DNA of 45,337 nucleotides from assembly GCA_051747425.1 (NCBI GenBank), contig JBNJGD010000015.1, forward strand, positions 1 to 45,337, read 5' to 3'. Under the pieces are notes generated by a model. That model saw only the letters and a program-made list of their open reading frames with translations, was not told the DNA's origin and did not search any database. The DNA comes from HTCC5015 sp051747425. Lineage in GTDB: Bacteria > Pseudomonadota > Gammaproteobacteria > HTCC5015. This document shows, one piece after another, positions 23,341 through 30,465 of the stretch (positions are counted from its first letter, which is position 1; the number at the start of each line of letters is the position of its first letter). The position numbers and the translations under genes were made by a program.

Positions 23341-25908
23341 ATGAAAAGCGAACAGGCACAACTGGAAGCGCAGCAACTGATACAGGACCGCATTGCCCGC
23401 AATGCGCCTCTGGACGCCATTCTTGCCTCCATCGCCCAGATGGTCGAGCGCTATCTACCCGATGCCAGGGTCACGATCATGCTCTACGACCCCGACCAAA
23501 ATACACTCAGCCTGGTGGAAGGGCAGGGGTTTTCCGAAACCTACCATGAGGCCATGCAGGGCCTTGAAATTGGTCCTGATGTGGGGACCTGTGGTGTGGC
23601 CGCCTTCAAGCGGGAGCTGGTGATTACCGAGGATGTGGAAGAGGACCCCAACTGGGAGGGCTACCGGGACCTGGCCAGAGGCGAGGGCATTGTCGCCTGT
23701 TGGTCGATGCCCATTGTCAGCAGTGACGGCGAGTTGCTGGGCACCTTTGCCACTTACTACAGCCAGGCCAGAATGCCCACCGCCGACGAGCGCTGGCACA
23801 TTAACCGCGCCTCGGGTCTGGCGGCTCTCGCCATTGCCCGGCAGCGCAATGACAAGGCCCTGCGTCTTAACCAGCAGCGTTATAAATCGTTGTTTACACA
23901 CCACCCGGACGCGATATACGAGCTCGATCTTCAGGGGCATTTTGTCGCCAGCAACCAGGCTCTGGAGACCATTTCGGGCTTTAGCGAGGAGCAACTGGCG
24001 GGGCTCCACTACAGCCGTTTTGTGTTGCCGGAAGATCAGGCACGCACGAATAAGGCTTTTGCTCGCGTCTGTGAAGGACAACCCCAAAACTACGAGTTGG
24101 CCGCTACCAATGCCTATGGCGAGCAGGTGGTGTTCGATGTGACCAATCTCCCCATCATCATCGATGGCAGTGTGGTGGGGGTCTACGGCGTAGGTCGCGA
24201 CATCACCCGGCGCAGGCGCAATGAGGAAGAACTGCGGATGCTCAAGCGCGGTGTTGAGGCCAGCACCAGCGGTATTGTCATGGTGGATGTGCAGGCTGAT
24301 GATATGCCTCTGGTTTATGTCAATCCCGCCTTTTGCAACATTACCGGCTACAGCTCACACGAGGTCCTGGGCAGGAACTGTCGCCTTCTGCAGGGCGAGG
24401 GGACTTGCCGGGATTCCATCGAAAAAATACGCCAGGCTCTTCGCGATCGCCATGAAACCCAGGTGGTGCTGCGCAACTATCGCAAGGACGGCACGCCCTT
24501 CTGGAATCAGCTGACCCTGGCCCCCGTCTTTGATGACAGCGACCACTGCACTCACTATGTCGGCATCCAGGAAGACATTACCCGGCAGCGCGAGAGCGAA
24601 TACCAGCTCTTGCGCCAGACGACCCACGATATGCTCACCGGTCTGCCCAACCGCCTGTCCTTTGAGCGGCGCATGATCGACGACCATCGCTTCAGCAGTC
24701 AGCACAGTGCGGGTGTGGCGGTACTGTTTATTGACCTGGATGGTTTCAAGCCGATCAATGACGGTCTGGGGCACCGGGTGGGCGACCTGCTGCTGGTGGC
24801 CGTCGCTCGCCGGCTCGAGGAGCTGGTGCAACCCGGTGAATTGCTGTCGCGGTTCGAGGCCGATGACTTTGCCCTGCTGATGCCCGATGCCGGAGATGAA
24901 GGGCGGATCGTCGAGCGCGCCGAACGCATTCTGGGTGCGCTGACCTATCCCTTCGAGGTGGCAGATCGCGAGATTCACATCAGTGCCAGTATCGGCATTG
25001 CCGCCATTGACGGGCCCGTGCAACACGCCGCCCAGGCCATACAGCAGGCCGAGGTGGCAGTGAAGGAAGCCAAGGAACAGGGGCGCAACTGCTGGCACTG
25101 GTTTGGCGAGGATTTCAGCGTCACTACCGAGGCCTATGTGGAGGTGCGGCGCAATATCCACAACGGCATCGACAAAGAGGAGTTTGTGCTCCACTACCAG
25201 CCTCTCGTCAATGCCGATGACCACGCCATTCACACGGTAGAGGCCCTGATTCGATGGGTCCGCCCGGAGGAGGGGATGATCTCCCCCGGCGAGTTTATTC
25301 CCGTGGCGGAGAAGACCGGGCAGATCGTGAGTATCGGTCGCTGGGCCCTGCAGCGCGCCTGCGCGGATTTGGTGGCCATGAACCGGCAGAGCGGCCGGGA
25401 GTGGCGAGTGGCAGTGAATATCTCGCCACTGCAGTTTCGCCGCGCCGGCTTCTTTGGTGAGCTCGAGCAGGCACTAGAACGATCCGGACTGCGTCCCGAC
25501 TTGCTCGAACTGGAGGTCACCGAGGGCGTATTGATGTCGGGTACGGAAAAAACCATCGGCCTGTTACGCGATATTCGCGCCCTGGGTGTCGGCGTGGCCA
25601 TCGACGATTTCGGTACCGGTTATTCCAGCCTCAGTTATTTACGCAACCTGCCGATCAACAAGGTCAAACTCGACCGCAGCTTTGTCGGAGACATTGCCCG
25701 CAGCGAAAAGAGCGCCGCCATTGTCGAGGGCGTGATCAATATTGCCCACAACCTCGACCTGGGCGTGGTGGCCGAGGGCGTGGAGACCGCCGAACAGGGC
25801 GAAAGCTTGCGTGCCAAGCATTGCGACTGGCTGCAGGGGTTTTACTTTGCCAGGCCGCAGTCTGTCGAGGACCTCCTGGCCCTGCCCGATCCGCTCAAAC
25901 CCCGCTAG
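23341..25908 (+). CDS. GAF-PAS-LOV-GGDEF(degenerate)-EAL protein, predicted blue-light c-di-GMP phosphodiesterase
   Basis: A protein of 855 residues with no membrane segment. A GAF domain (about 20-168) contains GTCGVAAFKRE and IVACWSMPI. A PAS domain follows (about 182-290), then a LOV domain (about 300-415) with GRNCRLLQG (Cys347), CR in place of the usual DR but the phosphate Arg kept, RNY, FWN and the canonical Gln410 in YVGIQEDIT. The GGDEF domain (about 425-590) reads EADDF at its signature, so cyclase activity is unlikely. The EAL domain (about 600-850) keeps E634-A-L, NISPLQF, EVTEG, DDFGTGYSS and AEGVE. The LOV-to-end part is a clear paralogue of the gene 66 bp upstream. It is expected to lower cyclic-di-GMP in response to light plus a GAF ligand. 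Confidence 0.9.
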   Translation: MKSEQAQLEAQQLIQDRIARNAPLDAILASIAQMVERYLPDARVTIMLYDPDQNTLSLVEGQGFSETYHEAMQGLEIGPDVGTCGVAAFKRELVITEDVEEDPNWEGYRDLARGEGIVACWSMPIVSSDGELLGTFATYYSQARMPTADERWHINRASGLAALAIARQRNDKALRLNQQRYKSLFTHHPDAIYELDLQGHFVASNQALETISGFSEEQLAGLHYSRFVLPEDQARTNKAFARVCEGQPQNYELAATNAYGEQVVFDVTNLPIIIDGSVVGVYGVGRDITRRRRNEEELRMLKRGVEASTSGIVMVDVQADDMPLVYVNPAFCNITGYSSHEVLGRNCRLLQGEGTCRDSIEKIRQALRDRHETQVVLRNYRKDGTPFWNQLTLAPVFDDSDHCTHYVGIQEDITRQRESEYQLLRQTTHDMLTGLPNRLSFERRMIDDHRFSSQHSAGVAVLFIDLDGFKPINDGLGHRVGDLLLVAVARRLEELVQPGELLSRFEADDFALLMPDAGDEGRIVERAERILGALTYPFEVADREIHISASIGIAAIDGPVQHAAQAIQQAEVAVKEAKEQGRNCWHWFGEDFSVTTEAYVEVRRNIHNGIDKEEFVLHYQPLVNADDHAIHTVEALIRWVRPEEGMISPGEFIPVAEKTGQIVSIGRWALQRACADLVAMNRQSGREWRVAVNISPLQFRRAGFFGELEQALERSGLRPDLLELEVTEGVLMSGTEKTIGLLRDIRALGVGVAIDDFGTGYSSLSYLRNLPINKVKLDRSFVGDIARSEKSAAIVEGVINIAHNLDLGVVAEGVETAEQGESLRAKHCDWLQGFYFARPQSVEDLLALPDPLKPR

Positions 25909-25923
25909 ATTCCTGTGCCATTT

Positions 25924-27585
25924 TCACGGGGCAATTTTTCGCTTGAGCGATTTGCTCAATGAATTGGGCAGACTGGGCAGGGAGCGCAGCACCCAGGGCA
26001 GAATCCGCCGTTTAAAACCATTCAGCGACTCGGGGACCATGACTTCAATCAGGTGTGGGCCAGGGTGGCTGTTGGCGTACTCCAGTGCCTTGAGCAGTTC
26101 TCCGGTGGTCGTTGCCCGGGTTCCGTGAACCCCCATGCCGCGGGCGAGCTGGGCGAAGTGCATCACGGGCCCGTGTAGGTCGAGCTGGGATTTGGCTTTT
26201 TCCCCGGCGTTTTCAGCGCCTACCCGCTCCAGCTCGATATTCAACACGGAGTAGGAAGCGTTGTTGAATATGATGGAAGTCACATTGAGCTGCTCGCGCG
26301 CCATGGTCCACAGGGCCTGGATGGTGTACATGGAAGAGCCGTCTCCAATCAGCGCGTACACCGGGCGTTCCGGACAGGCGATGGCGGCACCGATGGCGCT
26401 GGGCAGCCCCTGGCCAATGGCGCCCCCGGTCAGGGTAATGAGGTCGTGGCGGGGGGCGCTGGTGGTCATGGCCGAGAGCATCAGCCCCGAAGTGATGGAC
26501 TCGTCGACGAGGATGCTGTTCTCGGGCAGCATATGCCCAACTGCCTTGCAGACCTTGGCGGCATTGAGCTTGCCGCGAGGCCGGCTCGGCGGCGCCAGGG
26601 GTTGACGCTGTGGCTCGGCGCTATCGGCACCCAGTGTTTGTACCAGTTTGGCCAGGCTGGTGGCCGCGTCCTGGTCGTCCCGGCAAAGGGTGTGCACCTC
26701 GCAGTGGTCGGGGACCAGGTAACTCTGCTTGCCGGGGTAGGCAAAAAACGACACCGGCGCTTTGGCATCGACCAGAATCAGTTGTTCGAACTCGGCCAGC
26801 TGCACGCCCACCAGCTCTGCCAGATAGGCAATGCGCTCGACAAAGGGCAGTCCGGCGCCGCGCTCCATGCGGGTGGGGAAGGTCTCGGCAAACAGCTTGA
26901 TCCCGTGGCTGGCGGCGATTTTGGCGGCGTCGACCATGGCCGGCTCGCGCAGGGCGCGACCACCCAGAAGCAGAGCGGTCTTTTTGCCCGAGCGAATGGC
27001 CGCAGCAATAGTATTGATGGTGTCGTCGCTGATCTCTGCCGCCGGCGGAGGCGGGGGCGCCACCTTGGCCTGGCCGCCTTCGCCCCAGGAGACATCGGCG
27101 GGCAGGATCAGCGTGGCCACCTGGCCGGGCAGGCCGCGGGCCGCCTGTAAGGCATCGACGGCATCACCGGGCAGGACCTCGGTGCTTTGCGAGGTGCGCA
27201 CAAACCCGGGAGAGACATTGTGCGCCACGGTTTCGATGTCCGATTGCAGCTGGGCGTCGTACTGAACATGGTAGGTGGCGTGGTCGCCGACGATGTTCAC
27301 CATGGGAACCTTGCCCTTGCGGGCGTTGTGAAGGTTGGCGAGTCCGTTGCCCAGTCCGCAACCCAGGTGCAGGAGCGTGGCCGCCGGTTTGTCGGTCATC
27401 CGGGCGTAGCCGTCCGCCGCACCGGTGGCGACGCCCTCAAACAGGGCCAGTACCGCGCGCATATTGGGCTCGCTGTCGAGCGCTGCGACAAAGTGCATCT
27501 CACTGGTGCCCGGGTTGGTAAAACAGACTTCAACGCCGGAATCGGTGAGTGTCTTGAGCAGAGCTTGTGCCCCGTTTTTGGTCAT
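25924..27585 (-). CDS. thiamine-diphosphate-dependent enzyme, acetolactate-synthase-like
   Basis: A ThDP enzyme of 553 residues from the acetolactate synthase / benzoylformate decarboxylase superfamily. The N-terminal pyrimidine-binding domain has FTNPGTSEMHFVAALD and LFEGVATGAADGYARM, whose Glu activates the cofactor. The C-terminal domain has the ThDP motif from GDGSSMYTIQ to IIFNN. The middle domain lacks an obvious FAD or regulatory feature, and there is no ilvH partner, so biosynthetic acetolactate synthase is unlikely. The substrate is probably a 2-oxo acid, but I cannot say which. AGGAGA before the ATG at 27585 is a good ribosome-binding site and overrules longer starts. It lies 93 bp behind the FAD dehydrogenase gene, likely in one operon. 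Confidence 0.84.
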   Translation of the reverse strand: MTKNGAQALLKTLTDSGVEVCFTNPGTSEMHFVAALDSEPNMRAVLALFEGVATGAADGYARMTDKPAATLLHLGCGLGNGLANLHNARKGKVPMVNIVGDHATYHVQYDAQLQSDIETVAHNVSPGFVRTSQSTEVLPGDAVDALQAARGLPGQVATLILPADVSWGEGGQAKVAPPPPPAAEISDDTINTIAAAIRSGKKTALLLGGRALREPAMVDAAKIAASHGIKLFAETFPTRMERGAGLPFVERIAYLAELVGVQLAEFEQLILVDAKAPVSFFAYPGKQSYLVPDHCEVHTLCRDDQDAATSLAKLVQTLGADSAEPQRQPLAPPSRPRGKLNAAKVCKAVGHMLPENSILVDESITSGLMLSAMTTSAPRHDLITLTGGAIGQGLPSAIGAAIACPERPVYALIGDGSSMYTIQALWTMAREQLNVTSIIFNNASYSVLNIELERVGAENAGEKAKSQLDLHGPVMHFAQLARGMGVHGTRATTTGELLKALEYANSHPGPHLIEVMVPESLNGFKRRILPWVLRSLPSLPNSLSKSLKRKIAP

Positions 27586-27678
27586 GGTGAATCTCCTGAT
27601 CTCGTTGTATGGGTGACTCGGCCTGCCGCTCAATATCGCCTTGGGGCGGCGGCAGTTCAAGTGTTTGTCAAAAAGCGC

Positions 27679-29292
27679 TTAACCGCCGCCGTTAATCGCC
27701 CGCATGGCGGCCCGTGCGGTCATGATGCAACCGGGCAGGAAGGTGCCCTCCAGTGAGCGCTTGCCGTTGGCGCCACCGCCGCCAAAGCCCGCCGCCTCAC
27801 CGACGCAGTAGAGCCCGGGAATGGGCCGGTCGTGGCCGTCGAGGACCCGGCTGCTCAGATCGGTGCGCAGGCCGCCGAGGCTCTTGCGCGTGACCAGCTG
27901 CATGTGAATGGCAATGTACGGCCCGGCGCCGGGCTTTTGCAGTGGCGCCGGCTTGCAGGTTCGCAGGCGGTCCGGCCCCCACTGGCGGGCGTGTCGGATC
28001 ATGCGGATTTGGGCGTCGTTGTTAAGCTGGTCGCGGTGGGCGAAATTGGCATCAAAGGCATCCGCCGTGGCCTGCAACCTGGCGGGGTCAATGTCGTGGG
28101 AACAGGTGAGGGCGTTCATTTTCCGGGTCAGACCGGCCAGGCTGTCATCGACCAGGAAGTGCGGGCTTTCCCGCTGCATTTGCCGGACCAGGTCGTGATT
28201 GCCCAGTAGCAGGTCTTTGACAAACAGGGGGAACTGTTTGTCGCGGATGCGGGCGTTGTGCTCCGCCCCCGAAATGGCGAATTCCTTGCTGGCGATGCGC
28301 CAGTTGAGCAGGTGCCAGGTCCAGGGTTTTTCCTGGGTGGCCACGCGCTGGCACAGCCAGTGGGTGTCGAAACCGGTAACCAGCGGCTCGGGGCCGATGC
28401 GCTCCCCGCGGTGATCGAGCCAGAGTGCGGATTTGCAGGGGATGGTCGACAGACCGTGCCCCTCGAAATGGGGAAAGGGGTGGGGAAAGCCGGCGGCGTA
28501 GTTCCACATTTCGCCCGCGTGGGTGATGCGCGCGCCGAGATTTTCTGCCGCCCAGTGGTGCAGTTTGCCGTCGGCGTAGGGGTGGGCGCCGTTGAGCATG
28601 CTGAACGGGCGCGGCCGGTGGGCCGGCCAGTTCTCGCGACAGACCTCGTGGCTGCCATTGATGCCGCCCATGGCCAGAATGACCGTGGGAGAGGCGAGGC
28701 GCACTTCGGCACCGCTCTCTTCGTCAGTGGCCACGGCGCCGCACACTTCTCCCCCCTGATAGTCCAGCGCGGTAATGCGGTGGCGGGGGAGCAGGGGCAG
28801 CGGGCCGCCGCGGTCGGCCGCTTTCAAGGCCTCTGTCAGGCGCACCACCAGTTCCCGGGCGGTGCCCCAGACGATGTGGTAGCGCGGCAGGCGGTTGCCA
28901 TCGCCAAAGCGGCCGCGCTCGACCCAGTTGACCGCCGGCATGAACTTGAAGCCCTCGCTGCGCAGCCAGTCGTAGACTTCACTGCGGGAGTGCTCGACAT
29001 AGTAGCGGGCCCAGGCCATGGGCCAGTCGTCTTGCGGGTCCAGTTCGCCAAAGCGAACCCAGTCCTCCAGCGCCAGCTCGGGGGTGTCGGGGATATTCAT
29101 GCGCTTTTGCAGGGGGGTGCCGACCAGCGCCATGCCGCCGAATGCCCAGCGCGCCAGACCGCCAAAGCGCTCGGGGCTGTCGCGGTCGACGATGGTGACG
29201 GACTGTCCGGCGCGCAGTCCTTCCAGTGCGCTCACAATACCGGCCAGGCCCCCGCCGGCTACCAGAATGTCGGATTGGATGGTTCGTGTCAT
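27679..29292 (-). CDS. FAD-binding dehydrogenase, KstD / flavoprotein-subunit-like
   Basis: A flavoprotein of 537 residues in the fumarate reductase / 3-ketosteroid-delta1-dehydrogenase superfamily (COG3573-type). The N-terminal Rossmann motif is ILVAGGGLAGIVSALEGL, followed by VDRDSPERFGGLARWAFGG. The C-terminal FAD motif is IPGLYCVGEAAGFGGGG, then GKRSLEGTFLPGCIMTARAA. Such enzymes abstract hydrogens next to a carbonyl and pass electrons to an acceptor; the substrate here is unknown. There is no signal peptide, so it is probably cytosolic. It is the first gene of a minus-strand pair with the ThDP enzyme and diverges from an AraC-type regulator gene, with 96 bp between starts. Confidence 0.85.
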   Translation of the reverse strand: MTRTIQSDILVAGGGLAGIVSALEGLRAGQSVTIVDRDSPERFGGLARWAFGGMALVGTPLQKRMNIPDTPELALEDWVRFGELDPQDDWPMAWARYYVEHSRSEVYDWLRSEGFKFMPAVNWVERGRFGDGNRLPRYHIVWGTARELVVRLTEALKAADRGGPLPLLPRHRITALDYQGGEVCGAVATDEESGAEVRLASPTVILAMGGINGSHEVCRENWPAHRPRPFSMLNGAHPYADGKLHHWAAENLGARITHAGEMWNYAAGFPHPFPHFEGHGLSTIPCKSALWLDHRGERIGPEPLVTGFDTHWLCQRVATQEKPWTWHLLNWRIASKEFAISGAEHNARIRDKQFPLFVKDLLLGNHDLVRQMQRESPHFLVDDSLAGLTRKMNALTCSHDIDPARLQATADAFDANFAHRDQLNNDAQIRMIRHARQWGPDRLRTCKPAPLQKPGAGPYIAIHMQLVTRKSLGGLRTDLSSRVLDGHDRPIPGLYCVGEAAGFGGGGANGKRSLEGTFLPGCIMTARAAMRAINGGG

Positions 29293-29326
29293 GCGTCGCC
29301 CCTATGGCTGGTTTGTTGACTCTGTG

Positions 29327-29356
29327 TTGCCAGTTATGACGATAGCTCGCTATGAT
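29327..29356 (+). promoter_or_regulatory. candidate promoter of the AraC-type regulator with overlapping palindrome
   Basis: TTGCCA (29327-29332), an 18-bp spacer and TATGAT (29351-29356) form a reasonable sigma-70 promoter. The palindrome ATAGC-TC-GCTAT (29342-29353) overlaps the -10, so a protein bound there would block it. It lies in the 96-bp divergent gap and could also influence the FAD dehydrogenase gene. Confidence 0.5.
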
Positions 29357-29388
29357 GCACTTGGGTTTGATCTTGGAGGCCATGAAAA

Positions 29389-30393
29389 TTGACTTTAGAG
29401 GCCACTGTTTCCAGAGGCTGGGTATACACCGTGGTGGCCGGGGCCGAGCGCCTGGGCGTTTCTGCCTGTCAGCTATTGGACAGGGCGGGGATTGCCGAAT
29501 CCGCGCTGGAAAAAGAGCGCTGGCCCATCGATGACATGACTCGCCTGTGGCACGCTGCCGAGCACTGCACCGGGGATTCCGGTTTCGGTCTCAAGGCGGG
29601 GGCCGGGATTCAGCCCTCCAGCATGGATGTACTGGGCTTTGCCCTGCAGTCGGCGGCGTCACTGCGCGAGGCGCTGGTGATGTTGCAGAAGTACCAGCGG
29701 CTGATTTCGGACGGCGGCCGATTCCAGATGCTGCCCGGGGAGCGTACCACCTGGCTGGTTTACCATCCCCGCCAGGGCCGTCTGGCTTTCAGTCCACACC
29801 AAATTGAGGCGGTCATGGCGGCCGTTGTCAATGCGGTTTACTGGCTGACCGGAGCCCCTCTTTCAGCGGAGCGCGTGCAGTTCAGCCAGGAGCAGCTGGG
29901 CCCTCTCTCGGGATACCGGAACACCTTTGCCTGTCCGGTGGATTTCGAACAGGCTTTCAGTGGACTTCTGGTGGCAAACGAGGTCTTGAACAGAACTTTG
30001 CCCCAGGCCAATGAACACCTGGCCCAGGTGCACGAGGAGTACAGTGCCGCGCGTCTCGCCGCACTGGATATGCAGCGTTTGTCGATTGAAGACTTGCGCC
30101 GCTGGTTGATGGTCCAGTTGGGGCCGCGGGTGCCGAGGCGCGCCGAGGTGGCCCGGGCACTCGGTGTCAGCGAGCGCACCCTGGCGAGACAGTTGGCCGA
30201 GCGGGGCAGTTCGTTTCGTCAACTGGTCGATGAAGTGCGCCGGGCGCTGGCGCTGGAAGCGGTGTCCGGGAGTGACCGACCGCTGGCAGAGATTGCTCAA
30301 AGTCTGGGCTTTGCCGAGTCGAGCACTTTTTACCGCGCCTTTCAGCGCTGGACCGGAATGCCGCCGGCGCGCTGGCGCAAACAGCACTCATAA
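29389..30393 (+). CDS. AraC-family transcriptional regulator
   Basis: A regulator of 334 residues. The N-terminal two-thirds is the arabinose-binding-like domain of the OruR/ArgR-type AraC group (GFGLKAGAGIQPSSMDVLGF, LREALVMLQKYQRLISDGG). The C-terminal 100 residues are two helix-turn-helix motifs: VARALGVSERTLARQLAERG and LAEIAQSLGFAESSTFYRAF, ending FQRWTGMPPARWR. The frame opens with TTG 29389 directly after an in-frame TGA; GGAGG at 29374-29378 supports it. A nearby ATG (29382) is in another frame. It diverges from the dehydrogenase/ThDP pair, the usual layout for a local regulator, and BCCT transporter control is also possible. Confidence 0.88.
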   Translation: MTLEATVSRGWVYTVVAGAERLGVSACQLLDRAGIAESALEKERWPIDDMTRLWHAAEHCTGDSGFGLKAGAGIQPSSMDVLGFALQSAASLREALVMLQKYQRLISDGGRFQMLPGERTTWLVYHPRQGRLAFSPHQIEAVMAAVVNAVYWLTGAPLSAERVQFSQEQLGPLSGYRNTFACPVDFEQAFSGLLVANEVLNRTLPQANEHLAQVHEEYSAARLAALDMQRLSIEDLRRWLMVQLGPRVPRRAEVARALGVSERTLARQLAERGSSFRQLVDEVRRALALEAVSGSDRPLAEIAQSLGFAESSTFYRAFQRWTGMPPARWRKQHS

Positions 30394-30408
30394 ATTGCTG
30401 TTTGCGCC
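30374..30408. repeat. perfect 12-bp inverted repeat across the araC-type stop codon
   Basis: GGCGCAAACAGC (30374-30385) and GCTGTTTGCGCC (30397-30408) enclose an 11-nt loop that contains the TAA stop of the regulator. No T-run follows, so it is not a classic terminator. It may stabilise the message end, cause partial termination, or be a protein-binding site before the BCCT gene. Confidence 0.65.
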
Positions 30409-30465
30409 GCTGAATGGCATGTTACCGGCTGAGGCAGAAGACATTCACTCAACCAGGATGCCACC

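Noticed and set aside
25924..27585. Biosynthetic acetolactate synthase (ilvB or ilvG)
   Set aside because: There is no small subunit gene and no ilv context, and the fit is only at superfamily level.
29352..29534. A 60-residue frame from ATG 29352 overlapping the AraC-type gene
   Set aside because: It runs in another frame through the start of a well-supported regulator and shows no family features.
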